A DNA stretch of 64,000 bases from assembly GCA_024231975.1 (NCBI GenBank), contig JAAEQB010000120.1, forward strand, positions 310,001 to 374,000, written 5' to 3'. Numbering within the stretch: the stretch's first letter is position 1; each line of letters begins with the position of its first letter. Below are positions 24,863 through 32,463 of the stretch, in pieces. A program made the position numbers and the translations under genes. This DNA is from Allobosea sp. (GTDB lineage: Bacteria; Pseudomonadota; Alphaproteobacteria; Rhizobiales; Beijerinckiaceae). The notes below the pieces were generated by a model. That model had not been told where the DNA came from. It made no database searches and saw nothing but the letters and a program-made list of their open reading frames with translations.

Positions 24863-26047
24863 TCAGGCCGCCTTAGCGCTCTTGAGGAATTCGCCCATCC
24901 GCCCGAGTGCCCGCTCGATGTTCTCCAGCGAGTTGGCGTAGGAGAGGCGGATATAGCCCTCGCCGTGCACGCCGAAATCCGGCCCGCCGATCGTGGCGAC
25001 GCCGGCCTCGTCCAACAGCGCCGAAGCCAGCTTCTTCGCCTTCCAGCCGGTCTGCGACACGTTCGGGAAGGCGTAGAAGGCGCCCTTGGGCACGATACAG
25101 GAGACGCCCGGCAGGCCGTTCAGCCCGGCGACCACCGCCTTCCGGCGCCGGTCGAACTCCGCCAGCATCATCGCGACCGCATCCTGCGGGCCGGTCAGCG
25201 CAGCGAGGCCCGCCCATTGCGCGGGCGCGTTGACGCAGGAATGCGAGTTCACCGCGAGCTTGCGGGCATTGTCGTAGAGCGGCTTCGGCCAGACCGAGAA
25301 GCCCATGCGCCAGCCGGTCATGGCATAGGTCTTCGACCAGCCATTGAGCAGGATCAGCCGGTCGCGGATCTCCGGATAGCTCAAGAGGCAGACATGCTTC
25401 TCGCCGTCATAGAGCATCTGGTCATAGATCTCGTCCGACATCACGGCGACATCGGGGAACTTCGCCAGGCCGGCGACGAGCTTGTCGACCTCGGCCTTGG
25501 GCGTGACGCCGCCGGTCGGGTTCGCCGGCGAGTTGACGATCAGCAGCCTTGTCTTCGGCGTGATCAGCGACAGCGTCTCCTCGGCCGAGAAGGCAAAGCC
25601 GTTCTCCTCGCGGATCGGCACCGGCACCGGCGTCGCCCCGGTATATTCGATCATCGAGCGATAGATCGGGAAGCCGGGATCGGGATAGAGGATTTCGGCG
25701 CCGGGCTCGCCGAACATCAGGATCGCCATGAACATGGTGACCTTGCCGCCCGGCACGATCATCACCTCCTCCGGCGAGACCTCGACCTGGAAACGCTTAT
25801 GCAGGTCGGCGGCCACCGCCTCGCGCAAGGGCAGGATGCCGTTCGCCGGCGTATAGCCGTGATGGCCGTCGCGCAGCGCCTTCACCGCCGCCTCGACGAT
25901 GTGCTCCGGCGTCGGGAAATCCGGCTGGCCGATGCCGAGATTGATGATGTCCTTGCCCTGACGCTGCAGTTCGGTGGCGCGAGCGAGCACGGCGAAGGCG
26001 TTCTCCTCGCCGATCCGGCCGAAAGATGGGACGACGTGCAGCGTCAT
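24863..26047 (-). CDS. Class I/II PLP-dependent aminotransferase
   Basis: A fold-type I aminotransferase of 394 residues. Features in order: LGIGQPDFPTPEHI, GYTPANGILPLREAV, the PGGKVTMF coenzyme loop, NSPANPTGG, SDEIYDQMLYDG, the PLP lysine in NGWSKTYAMTGWRMGF, and the carboxylate-binding arginine in GYIRLSYAN. It resembles aspartate/aromatic or broad-specificity aminotransferases, and the substrate cannot be assigned. It is followed by the NIPSNAP gene. The 337 bases upstream, shared with the divergent dehydratase gene, contain two palindromes (26249, 26320) and otherwise nothing I recognise. Confidence 0.9.
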   Translation of the reverse strand: MTLHVVPSFGRIGEENAFAVLARATELQRQGKDIINLGIGQPDFPTPEHIVEAAVKALRDGHHGYTPANGILPLREAVAADLHKRFQVEVSPEEVMIVPGGKVTMFMAILMFGEPGAEILYPDPGFPIYRSMIEYTGATPVPVPIREENGFAFSAEETLSLITPKTRLLIVNSPANPTGGVTPKAEVDKLVAGLAKFPDVAVMSDEIYDQMLYDGEKHVCLLSYPEIRDRLILLNGWSKTYAMTGWRMGFSVWPKPLYDNARKLAVNSHSCVNAPAQWAGLAALTGPQDAVAMMLAEFDRRRKAVVAGLNGLPGVSCIVPKGAFYAFPNVSQTGWKAKKLASALLDEAGVATIGGPDFGVHGEGYIRLSYANSLENIERALGRMGEFLKSAKAA

Positions 26048-26248
26048 GGCGGTTTCCTCTTCGCTCGCGGCAGATCTTCCGTCGCCGCGTGTTCAATCTG
26101 TCTTGGCCGCAAAGCCGGCAGCCGCGCAAGCCCGCCGCTTGCGTCCCGGTCGCGACGGGGACGCATTTGGAACACTTGCAAACTGCGCCGCAGCGACCTT
26201 TGCTGGCGAAGGCGCCGACCAAGCGATTGGCACGGCACCTCAAGTCGT

Positions 26249-26263
26249 TGTATGCAGCATACA
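26249..26263. promoter_or_regulatory. 15-base perfect palindrome upstream of the dehydratase gene
   Basis: TGTATGC-A-GCATACA is a perfect odd palindrome, typical in form of GntR/FCD operators. It lies between the divergent aminotransferase and dehydratase genes and shares GTATG with three GTATGAC sites further along the island. Confidence 0.55.
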
Positions 26264-26319
26264 GCAACTGCGGCAAGTGTTCTTGCCACTTCGCTTGCGA
26301 TCGGCATGATCTGTCGATC

Positions 26320-26329
26320 AAATCGATTT
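26320..26329. promoter_or_regulatory. AAATCGATTT palindrome before the dehydratase gene
   Basis: A perfect 10-base palindrome with central CG, typical of LacI-family half-site pairs, 56 bases before the dehydratase ATG. Similar sequences lie before the genes starting at 28353 and 35352 and in the lacI divergent region (43006). Confidence 0.5.
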
Positions 26330-26384
26330 AAAGACGATGCCGAAGCGGCGCGAACGCCGCCTGGCTGCGAGAGGGAATGACGGG

Positions 26385-28205
26385 ATGGCCAAGACGCCTG
26401 GTAAGAAGCCGGTCCGCAAGATCAAGCCGGAGCAGTTGCGCTCGAAAGCTTGGTTCGACAATCCCGCCAATGCCGACATGACCGCACTCTATATCGAGCG
26501 CACCATGAATTTCGGCCTGTCGCGCGAGGAGTTGCAGTCGGGCCGCCCGATCATCGGCATCGCCCAGACCGGCTCCGACATCGCCCCCTGCAACCGCCAC
26601 CACCTCGAGCTCGCCTCCCGCGTCCGCGACGGCATTCGCGAGATGGGCGGCGTGCCCTTCGAGTTTCCGATCCATCCGATCCAGGAAACCTGCAAGCGGC
26701 CGACCGCCTCGCTCGACCGCAACCTGCAATATCTCAGCCTCGTCGAGATCCTCTACGGCTACCCGATCGACGGCGTCGTGCTGACCACCGGCTGCGACAA
26801 GACCACCCCGGCCCAGATCATGGCGGCCGCGACGGTCGACATCCCGGCGATCGCCCTGCCGGGCGGGCCGATGCTGAACGGCGACTTCCGCGGCGAGCGC
26901 ACCGGCTCGGGCACGATCGTCTGGAAGGCGCGCCAGATGATGGCCGCCGGCGAGATCGATTATCGCGGCTTCGTCGACCTCGTCGCCTCCTCGGCACCGT
27001 CAGCCGGCCACTGCAACACCATGGGCACGGCCTCGACCATGAACGCGCTCGCAGAGGCGATGGGCATGACCCTGCCCGGCGCCGCCGCGATCCCCGCTCC
27101 CTATCGCGACCGCTACGAGATGGCCTATCTCACCGGCCGGCGCATCGTCGAGATGGTCTGGGAGAACCTGATCCCCTCGAAGATCCTGACGCGCGAGGCC
27201 TTCGAGAACACCATTGTCATCAACTCGGCGATCGGCGGCTCGACCAACGCGCCGATCCACGTCAATGCGATCGCCAAGCATATCGGCGTCAAGCTCGACA
27301 ATGAGGACTGGACCAAGATCGGCTACGACACGCCGCTGCTGGTCAACATGCAGCCGGCTGGCGAATATCTCGGCGAGGACTACTACCGCGCCGGTGGCCT
27401 GCCTGCCGTGATCGCGGAGCTGCTCGAGAAGGGCAAGCTCAAGCCGGCGATCACCGCCAACGGCCGCACCCACGAGGAGAACTGCAAGGGCTTCTTCGCG
27501 ATCAACCGCAACGTCATCAAGAGCTATGACGAGCCGATGAAGAAGGAGGCCGGGTTCCTCAACCTCTCCGGCAACCTGTTCGACTCGGCGATCATGAAGA
27601 CCTCGGTGATCACGCCGGAGTTCCGCAAGCGCTATCTCGAGAACCCGAAGGACCCGATGGCCTTCGAGGGCCGGGCGATCGTCTTCGACGGACCGGAGGA
27701 CTACCACCACCGCATCGACGATCCCGCGCTCAAGATCGACGAGCACTGCGTCCTGTTCATCCGCGGCGTCGGCCCGGTCGGGTATCCCGGCGCGGCCGAG
27801 GTCGTGAACATGCGGCCGCCGGATTACCTGATCAAGAAGGGCGTCACGGCGCTGGCCTGCGTCGGCGACGGCCGCCAGTCCGGCACTTCGGGCTCGCCTT
27901 CGATCCTCAACGCCTCGCCGGAAGCGGCGACCGGCGGCGGGCTGGCCCTGCTCAAGACCGGCGACAAGGTCCGCATCGACCTGAAGAAGCGCACCGCCAA
28001 CATCCTGATCTCGGACGAGGAACTGGCGCAGCGCCGGGCCGAGTTCAAGGCCAATGGCGGCTACAAGTATCCGAAGAGCCAGACGCCCTGGCAGGAGATC
28101 CAGCGCAAGATCGTCGACGAGCTCTCCGAGGGCATGGTTCTGAAGCCAGCGGTCAAGTACCAGAAGATCCACAAGAAGTTCGGCGTGCCGCGCGACAACC
28201 ACTGA
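26385..28205 (+). CDS. IlvD/EDD-family dehydratase (sugar-acid dehydratase)
   Basis: A 606-residue [Fe-S] and Mg-dependent dehydratase of the IlvD/EDD family, turning aldonic acids into 2-keto-3-deoxy acids. Cluster cysteines are in SDIAPCNRHH, TTGCDKTTPAQ and SAGHCNTMGTA; GGSTNAPIH, and DGRQSGTSGSPSILN near the C-terminus, complete the signature. Length and the SAGHCNTMGTA block are those of sugar-acid members (arabonate, xylonate, gluconate) rather than of IlvD. I start it at ATG 26385. It opens the sugar-acid island; which aldonate it uses is not readable from sequence. Confidence 0.88.
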   Translation: MAKTPGKKPVRKIKPEQLRSKAWFDNPANADMTALYIERTMNFGLSREELQSGRPIIGIAQTGSDIAPCNRHHLELASRVRDGIREMGGVPFEFPIHPIQETCKRPTASLDRNLQYLSLVEILYGYPIDGVVLTTGCDKTTPAQIMAAATVDIPAIALPGGPMLNGDFRGERTGSGTIVWKARQMMAAGEIDYRGFVDLVASSAPSAGHCNTMGTASTMNALAEAMGMTLPGAAAIPAPYRDRYEMAYLTGRRIVEMVWENLIPSKILTREAFENTIVINSAIGGSTNAPIHVNAIAKHIGVKLDNEDWTKIGYDTPLLVNMQPAGEYLGEDYYRAGGLPAVIAELLEKGKLKPAITANGRTHEENCKGFFAINRNVIKSYDEPMKKEAGFLNLSGNLFDSAIMKTSVITPEFRKRYLENPKDPMAFEGRAIVFDGPEDYHHRIDDPALKIDEHCVLFIRGVGPVGYPGAAEVVNMRPPDYLIKKGVTALACVGDGRQSGTSGSPSILNASPEAATGGGLALLKTGDKVRIDLKKRTANILISDEELAQRRAEFKANGGYKYPKSQTPWQEIQRKIVDELSEGMVLKPAVKYQKIHKKFGVPRDNH

Positions 28206-28213
28206 CACTGCAG

Positions 28214-28246
28214 ATGGCCGGCGGCGGAACTCCTGCCGCCGGCCAT
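28214..28246 (+). terminator. Hairpin after the dehydratase gene
   Basis: ATGGCCGGCGGC pairs exactly with GCCGCCGGCCAT around nine bases. No T run follows; it is a candidate transcript-end or attenuating structure. Confidence 0.6.
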
Positions 28247-28316
28247 TCGTGACGTGCATTCCCGCTCGACGGCAGATGCGCGCAAGCGGGGCTGACAAAT
28301 CGGCTCGGGGACGACA

Positions 28317-28323
28317 GTATGAC
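28317..28323. promoter_or_regulatory. GTATGAC motif, site 1
   Basis: CAGTATGACGCC lies 30 bases before the ATG of the PEP-mutase-family gene. The same heptamer is at 35519 and 36377 beside the GntR gene. It is a candidate GntR/FCD operator. Confidence 0.35.
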
Positions 28324-28352
28324 GCCCCTGAGCTCATTTGAAACGATTTAAA

Positions 28353-29192
28353 ATGACTTACAGCCCGCAAGTCGACGCGTTTCGCAAACTCCACGAATCC
28401 GGCTGCTTCGTCATGCCGAACCCCTGGGACGAGGGCTCGGCCCGCTGGCTGCGCGGCCAGGGCTTCAAGGCGCTCGCCTCGACCAGCGCCGGCTTCGCCT
28501 TCACGCAAGGGCGCGCCGACCAGGACGTGCCGCGCGACATGATGCTGGCCCATCTCGCCGAGCTGGTGAAGGCGGTTCCCGATCTGCCGGTCAACGCCGA
28601 TTTCGAGAACGGCTATGCCGACACCCCGGACGGCGTCGCCGCCAACGTCAAGCTCTGCATCGCGACCGGCGTCGCCGGCCTCTCGATCGAGGATGCGACC
28701 GGCCGCCCCGACGATCCGCTCTATCCCTTCGAGCTCGCCGTCGAGCGCATCAGGGCAGCCCGCCGCGCCGTCGACGAGACCGGCACCGGCGTGGTGCTGA
28801 CCGCCCGGGCCGAATGCTTCCTCACCGGCCATCCCGATGCGCTGAACGAGTCGGTACGGCGCATCAAGGCCTATGCCGAGGCCGGCGCCGACGTGCTCTA
28901 CGCCCCCGGCCCGAAGACGACCGCCGACATCGCGGCCATCGTCGCGGCGGCCGGCGGCAAGCCGGTCAATACGCTGGTCTATAACGATGCCGGCCTCAGC
29001 GTCGCCGATGTCGCCGCGACCGGCACGCGCCGCATCTCGATCGGGGCGGCCCTCGCCCGTGCCGCCTGGGCCGCCTTCATCGAGGCGACGCGCCTGATCA
29101 AGGACGAAGGCAGCTTCAAGGGCTTCGCCGGCAACGGCGCCTCGGCGCCGCTCAATGCCTTCTTCCGCGACGACCTGAAGGCACGCTCGTGA
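28353..29192 (+). CDS. Isocitrate lyase/PEP mutase family protein
   Basis: A TIM-barrel protein of 279 residues from the family of methylisocitrate lyase, PEP mutase and oxaloacetate hydrolase, which make or break C-C and C-P bonds next to a 2-oxo or carboxylate group. Visible: CFVMPNPWDEGSARWL, ALASTSAGFAFTQG, the metal-site region VNADFENGYAD and GLSIEDATG, and VLTARAECFL. The canonical lyase KKCGH motif is not present. The ATG at 28353 has no Shine-Dalgarno and sits directly after AAACGATTTAAA; a TTG at 28339 is an alternative. In this island it is the only candidate C-C lyase. Confidence 0.85.
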   Translation: MTYSPQVDAFRKLHESGCFVMPNPWDEGSARWLRGQGFKALASTSAGFAFTQGRADQDVPRDMMLAHLAELVKAVPDLPVNADFENGYADTPDGVAANVKLCIATGVAGLSIEDATGRPDDPLYPFELAVERIRAARRAVDETGTGVVLTARAECFLTGHPDALNESVRRIKAYAEAGADVLYAPGPKTTADIAAIVAAAGGKPVNTLVYNDAGLSVADVAATGTRRISIGAALARAAWAAFIEATRLIKDEGSFKGFAGNGASAPLNAFFRDDLKARS

Positions 29193-29515
29193 GCGGACAG
29201 CTTCTCATTGCCCCGGAATGGCTCGGCAGGAGCGGGCTCTGGCAGATCGACGCCAAGGGCAAGCGCAAGCCGGTCGATGCCGACGATATCGACCTCTCCG
29301 ACGAGCTTGCCGACCGGCTGGAAAGCTGGATGGACACCTTCGACGCGATCTATGACGAGGCGAACGAAGCCGCCTCCGATTTCGCCGGCGAGGCCGAGCG
29401 CACCGCCTGGGAAGCGGAAGGCGCATCCATTGCCGCCGCCATCGCCACCGAGCTCGGCCCGGACTGGCAGATCACCCACGACTTCACCGCCTGGCGCAGG
29501 ACGATCAAGTCATGA
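29189..29515 (+). CDS. Hypothetical protein
   Basis: A 108-residue acidic protein I do not recognise. It starts at GTG 29189, overlapping the preceding stop (GTGA), and ends overlapping the next start (ATGA), which argues for a real, translationally coupled gene. It begins LLIAPEWLGRSGLWQIDAKG and has a helical, Asp/Glu-rich middle (LADRLESWMDTFDAIYDEAN). There is no signal peptide or membrane segment. Confidence 0.7.
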   Translation: MSGQLLIAPEWLGRSGLWQIDAKGKRKPVDADDIDLSDELADRLESWMDTFDAIYDEANEAASDFAGEAERTAWEAEGASIAAAIATELGPDWQITHDFTAWRRTIKS

Positions 29516-30186
29516 CGACGCTGAACTGGACGCCCCGCTCCTTCCCGCCGGCCAAGGTGCTGCAGGGCCGCTATTGTCGGCTGGAGCCGCTCGATCCCGC
29601 CCGCCATCTCGACGACATCTGGCAGGCCATGGAGGGCCATCCTTCCGTCTGGGACTGGCTGCCCGCGACGCTTCCGCCGAGCCGCGAGGCTTATCGCGAA
29701 CTCCTGACGACGATGGCAAGCAAGGCCGGCATCATCGCCTTCGCGGTGATCGACCAAGCCGACGGCAAGGCCAAGGGCCATCTCTGGATGATGGAGATCC
29801 GGCCCGAGCACGGCGTCTTCGAAGTCGGCTGGATCACCTATTCGCTGTCGATGCAGCGCACCCGCATGGCGACGGAGGCCGTCTATCTCGTCGGCGAATA
29901 CGGCTTCTCGCTCGGCTATCGCCGCTATGAGTGGAAGTGCAACAACCGCAACGAGCCCTCCAAGCGCGCCGCTTTGCGCTTCGGCTTCCAGTATGAAGGC
30001 CTCTTCCGCCAGCATCAGGTGGTGAAGGGCGAGAACCGCGACACTGCCTGGTTCTCGATCCTCGACAGCGAATGGCCGAAGGTCGGCCAAGCCTTCCGCA
30101 ACTGGCTCGCGCCGGAGAACTTCGACGCGCAGGGTCAGCAGAAGACCTCGCTGGGCGACTTCATGAAAACCGCCAGAGCCGCCTGA
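29512..30186 (+). CDS. GNAT N-acetyltransferase (RimJ/RimL type)
   Basis: A 224-residue acetyl-CoA-dependent acetyltransferase. YCRLEPLDPARHLDDIWQAM at the start, FEVGWITYSLSMQRTRMATE as the beta4-alpha3 acetyl-CoA region, and EWKCNNRNEPSKRAALRFGF as the RimL-like C-terminal signature identify the family. The start overlaps the previous stop (ATGA), and the next gene follows after one base. Substrate unknown; protein N-termini or small amines are typical. Confidence 0.87.
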   Translation: MTTLNWTPRSFPPAKVLQGRYCRLEPLDPARHLDDIWQAMEGHPSVWDWLPATLPPSREAYRELLTTMASKAGIIAFAVIDQADGKAKGHLWMMEIRPEHGVFEVGWITYSLSMQRTRMATEAVYLVGEYGFSLGYRRYEWKCNNRNEPSKRAALRFGFQYEGLFRQHQVVKGENRDTAWFSILDSEWPKVGQAFRNWLAPENFDAQGQQKTSLGDFMKTARAA

Positions 30187-30187
30187 G

Positions 30188-30634
30188 ATGGCCCTGCGCC
30201 GCGCCTCGACCGACGACATCCCGGCGATCGTCGCGCTGACGCAGGCCGCCTATCTGCCGAATGAGAGCATCATCGGCGTGCCGTCGCTGCCACGCATCGC
30301 CGACTACCATCAGGTGCTGGCGGAGCATGAGGTCTGGCTCGCCGAAAGCGAGGGGGCGCTCGACGGCGTCCTCGTGCTCGAGGAGGAACCGGCAAAGTTC
30401 ACGCTCTGGAGCATCGCCGTCTCGCCGGCCGCCACCGGCAGGAAGATCGGCTCGCAATTGATGGACTTCACCGAGGAGCGGGCCAAGGCGCTCGGCCACG
30501 ACGCGGTCCATCTCTACACCCACGTCAAGCTCGCCGACCGCATCGGCTGGTATGAGCGGCTCGGCTACTGGACCACCCATTACGAGGATCTGCCGGATCG
30601 CCGGCTGATCCATATGCGCAAGAGCCTTAGGTAA
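30188..30634 (+). CDS. GNAT N-acetyltransferase
   Basis: A second, unrelated-looking GNAT protein of 148 residues: LRRASTDDIPAIVALTQAAY at the start, then LWSIAVSPAATGRKIGSQLM covering motif A (here GRKIGSQL in place of Q/RxxGxG/A), and IGWYERLGYWTT near the C-terminus. It is separated from the upstream acetyltransferase gene by one base, so the run from 28353 to 30634 is one translationally linked block. Substrate unknown. Confidence 0.87.
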   Translation: MALRRASTDDIPAIVALTQAAYLPNESIIGVPSLPRIADYHQVLAEHEVWLAESEGALDGVLVLEEEPAKFTLWSIAVSPAATGRKIGSQLMDFTEERAKALGHDAVHLYTHVKLADRIGWYERLGYWTTHYEDLPDRRLIHMRKSLR

Positions 30635-30674
30635 CCAGCCTCCGATAATCGGAAGAACAAGGGAAGAAACGACA

Positions 30675-31421
30675 ATGGCAGGACGTTTGAAGGGCAAGGT
30701 CGCGGTCGTCACCGCCGCCGGCCAAGGCATCGGGCGCGCGATCGCCGAGGCCTTTGTCGCAGAGGGCGCGACCGTCTGGGCGACCGACAAGGACGTCGCC
30801 TTGCTCGAGGGCATCCCGAAGGCGAAGAAGCGCAAGCTCGACGTGCTCTCGACCAAGGCGGTCGAGGCCTTCGCCGAGAAGGTCGGCCCCATCGACATCC
30901 TCGTCAACGCCGCCGGCTTCGTCCATCACGGCACCGTGCTGGAATGCGACGACAAGGCCTGGGAGTTCTCCTTCGACCTCAACGTCAAGTCGATGCACCG
31001 CACGATCAAGGCCTTCGTCCCCGGCATGCTCGCCGCCGGCAAGGGCTCGATCGTCAACATCGCCTCGGGCGCCGGCTCGGTGCGCGGCATCCCGAACCGC
31101 TATGTCTACGGCGCCACCAAGGCGGCGGTGATCGGCCTGACCAAGGCGGTCGCAGCCGACTTCATCAAGAAGGGCATCCGTGCCAACGCGGTCTGCCCGG
31201 GCACGATCCAGTCGCCTTCGCTCGACCAGCGCATCGTCGACCTCGCCAAGGCGACCAAGACGACCGAGGCCGCCGCCCGCCAGGCCTTCATCGACCGCCA
31301 GCCCATGGGCCGGCTCGGCACGGCCGAGGAGATTGCGTGGCTTACGGTCTATCTCGCCTCGGATGAAGCGAGCTACAGCACCGGCCAGATCTATCTCGCC
31401 GATGGCGGCTTCGCGCTCTGA
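30675..31421 (+). CDS. SDR oxidoreductase, DHRS6/2-keto-3-deoxy-fuconate dehydrogenase type
   Basis: Short-chain dehydrogenase of 248 residues. The NAD-binding turn is VTAAGQGIGRAIA, followed by NAAGFVHHGTVLECDDKAWE, the catalytic Ser in NIASGAGSVRG and YxxxK in YVYGATKAAV; the C-terminus is STGQIYLADGGFAL. The sequence is close to the DHRS6 (BDH2) group, to which bacterial 2-keto-3-deoxy-L-fuconate dehydrogenases belong. Placed after a sugar-acid dehydratase, oxidation of a 2-keto-3-deoxy acid is the most economical reading. The next gene starts 19 bases later. Confidence 0.87.
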   Translation: MAGRLKGKVAVVTAAGQGIGRAIAEAFVAEGATVWATDKDVALLEGIPKAKKRKLDVLSTKAVEAFAEKVGPIDILVNAAGFVHHGTVLECDDKAWEFSFDLNVKSMHRTIKAFVPGMLAAGKGSIVNIASGAGSVRGIPNRYVYGATKAAVIGLTKAVAADFIKKGIRANAVCPGTIQSPSLDQRIVDLAKATKTTEAAARQAFIDRQPMGRLGTAEEIAWLTVYLASDEASYSTGQIYLADGGFAL

Positions 31422-31440
31422 ATAGCGCAGGAGAAGCGCC

Positions 31441-32433
31441 ATGCACGTCCTGATCAGCGGCGCCGCCGGCATGATCGGCCAGAGGCTCGCCGCGCGCATC
31501 GCCCGCGAAGGCGCCTGTGCCGGCAAGCCGCTTACCCGGCTGACGCTGACCGACGTCGTGGCGCCGCCGCGCCCGCCCGGCTTCGACGGGCCGGTCGCGG
31601 CCCGTACCGAGGATTCGAGCTCGGCTGCGGTCGCGGCCGAGCTCGCGGCCTTGCGGCCCGATATCATCTTCCACCTCGCCGCGATCATCTCCGGCGAGGC
31701 GGAGCGTGATTTCGACAAGGGCTACCGCATCAACCTCGACGGCATGCGCAACCTGCTGGAGGCGATCCGGCAGGAAAGCGCACGCCACGGCGCCTACGTG
31801 CCCAAGCTCGTCTTCTCCTCGTCGAGCGGCATCTTCGGCGCGCCCTTCCCGCCGGCGATCTCCGACGAGTTCCACGTCACGCCGCTGACCAGCTACGGCG
31901 CCCAGAAGGCGATCGGCGAATTGCTGCTCGCCGACTATTCGCGCCGCGGCTTCGTCGACGGCGTCGGCATCCGCTTCCCCTCGATCGTGATCCGGCCGGG
32001 CAAGCCCAACGCCTCGGCCGGCGGCTTCTTCTCCGGCATCATCCGCGAGCCGCTGCAGGGGCTGGAGGCGCTGCTGCCGGTCGAGGACGACGTCATCTTC
32101 ACCCATGCCTCGCCGCGCTCGGCCGTCGGCTTCCTGCTGCACGGTGCCTCGCTCAGCCGCGAACAGCTCGGCCCGCGCATCAATCTCAGCATGCCCGGCG
32201 TCTGCGTCACCGTAGGCGAGCAGATCGAGGCGCTGCGCCGCATCGCCGGCGACAAGGCGGTGAAGCTGATCCGGCGCGCGCCCGATCCGGCCTCCGCCGC
32301 CATCGTCAAGGGCTGGCCGACCCGCTTCGACGCCAAGCGCGCGCTATCGCTCGGCTTCAAGGCCGAACGGGATTTCGACGAGATCATCCGCGTCCATATC
32401 GAGGACGACCTCGGCGGCCGCCTCCCCAACTGA
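31441..32433 (+). CDS. DenD-like NAD-dependent epimerase/dehydratase (acid-sugar 2-dehydrogenase), copy 1
   Basis: Extended-SDR protein of 330 residues resembling D-erythronate 2-dehydrogenase (DenD). GAAGMIGQRLA is the NAD-binding loop, HLAAIISGEAERDFDKGYRI is a DenD-like stretch, the YxxxK pair is in TSYGAQKAIGE, and RPGKPNASAGGFFSGIIREP follows. It is one of two tandem paralogs, copy 2 lying 30 bases downstream. It probably oxidises the C2 hydroxyl of an aldonic acid to a 2-keto acid. Confidence 0.85.
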   Translation: MHVLISGAAGMIGQRLAARIAREGACAGKPLTRLTLTDVVAPPRPPGFDGPVAARTEDSSSAAVAAELAALRPDIIFHLAAIISGEAERDFDKGYRINLDGMRNLLEAIRQESARHGAYVPKLVFSSSSGIFGAPFPPAISDEFHVTPLTSYGAQKAIGELLLADYSRRGFVDGVGIRFPSIVIRPGKPNASAGGFFSGIIREPLQGLEALLPVEDDVIFTHASPRSAVGFLLHGASLSREQLGPRINLSMPGVCVTVGEQIEALRRIAGDKAVKLIRRAPDPASAAIVKGWPTRFDAKRALSLGFKAERDFDEIIRVHIEDDLGGRLPN

Positions 32434-32463
32434 ACGTTAAGAAACGAAAGATCGGACAAAGAC

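Noticed and set aside
27000..28832. 610-residue minus-strand open frame opposite the dehydratase gene
   Set aside because: It crosses the dehydratase gene, its hairpin and the next gene; it has no domain and no ribosome binding site.
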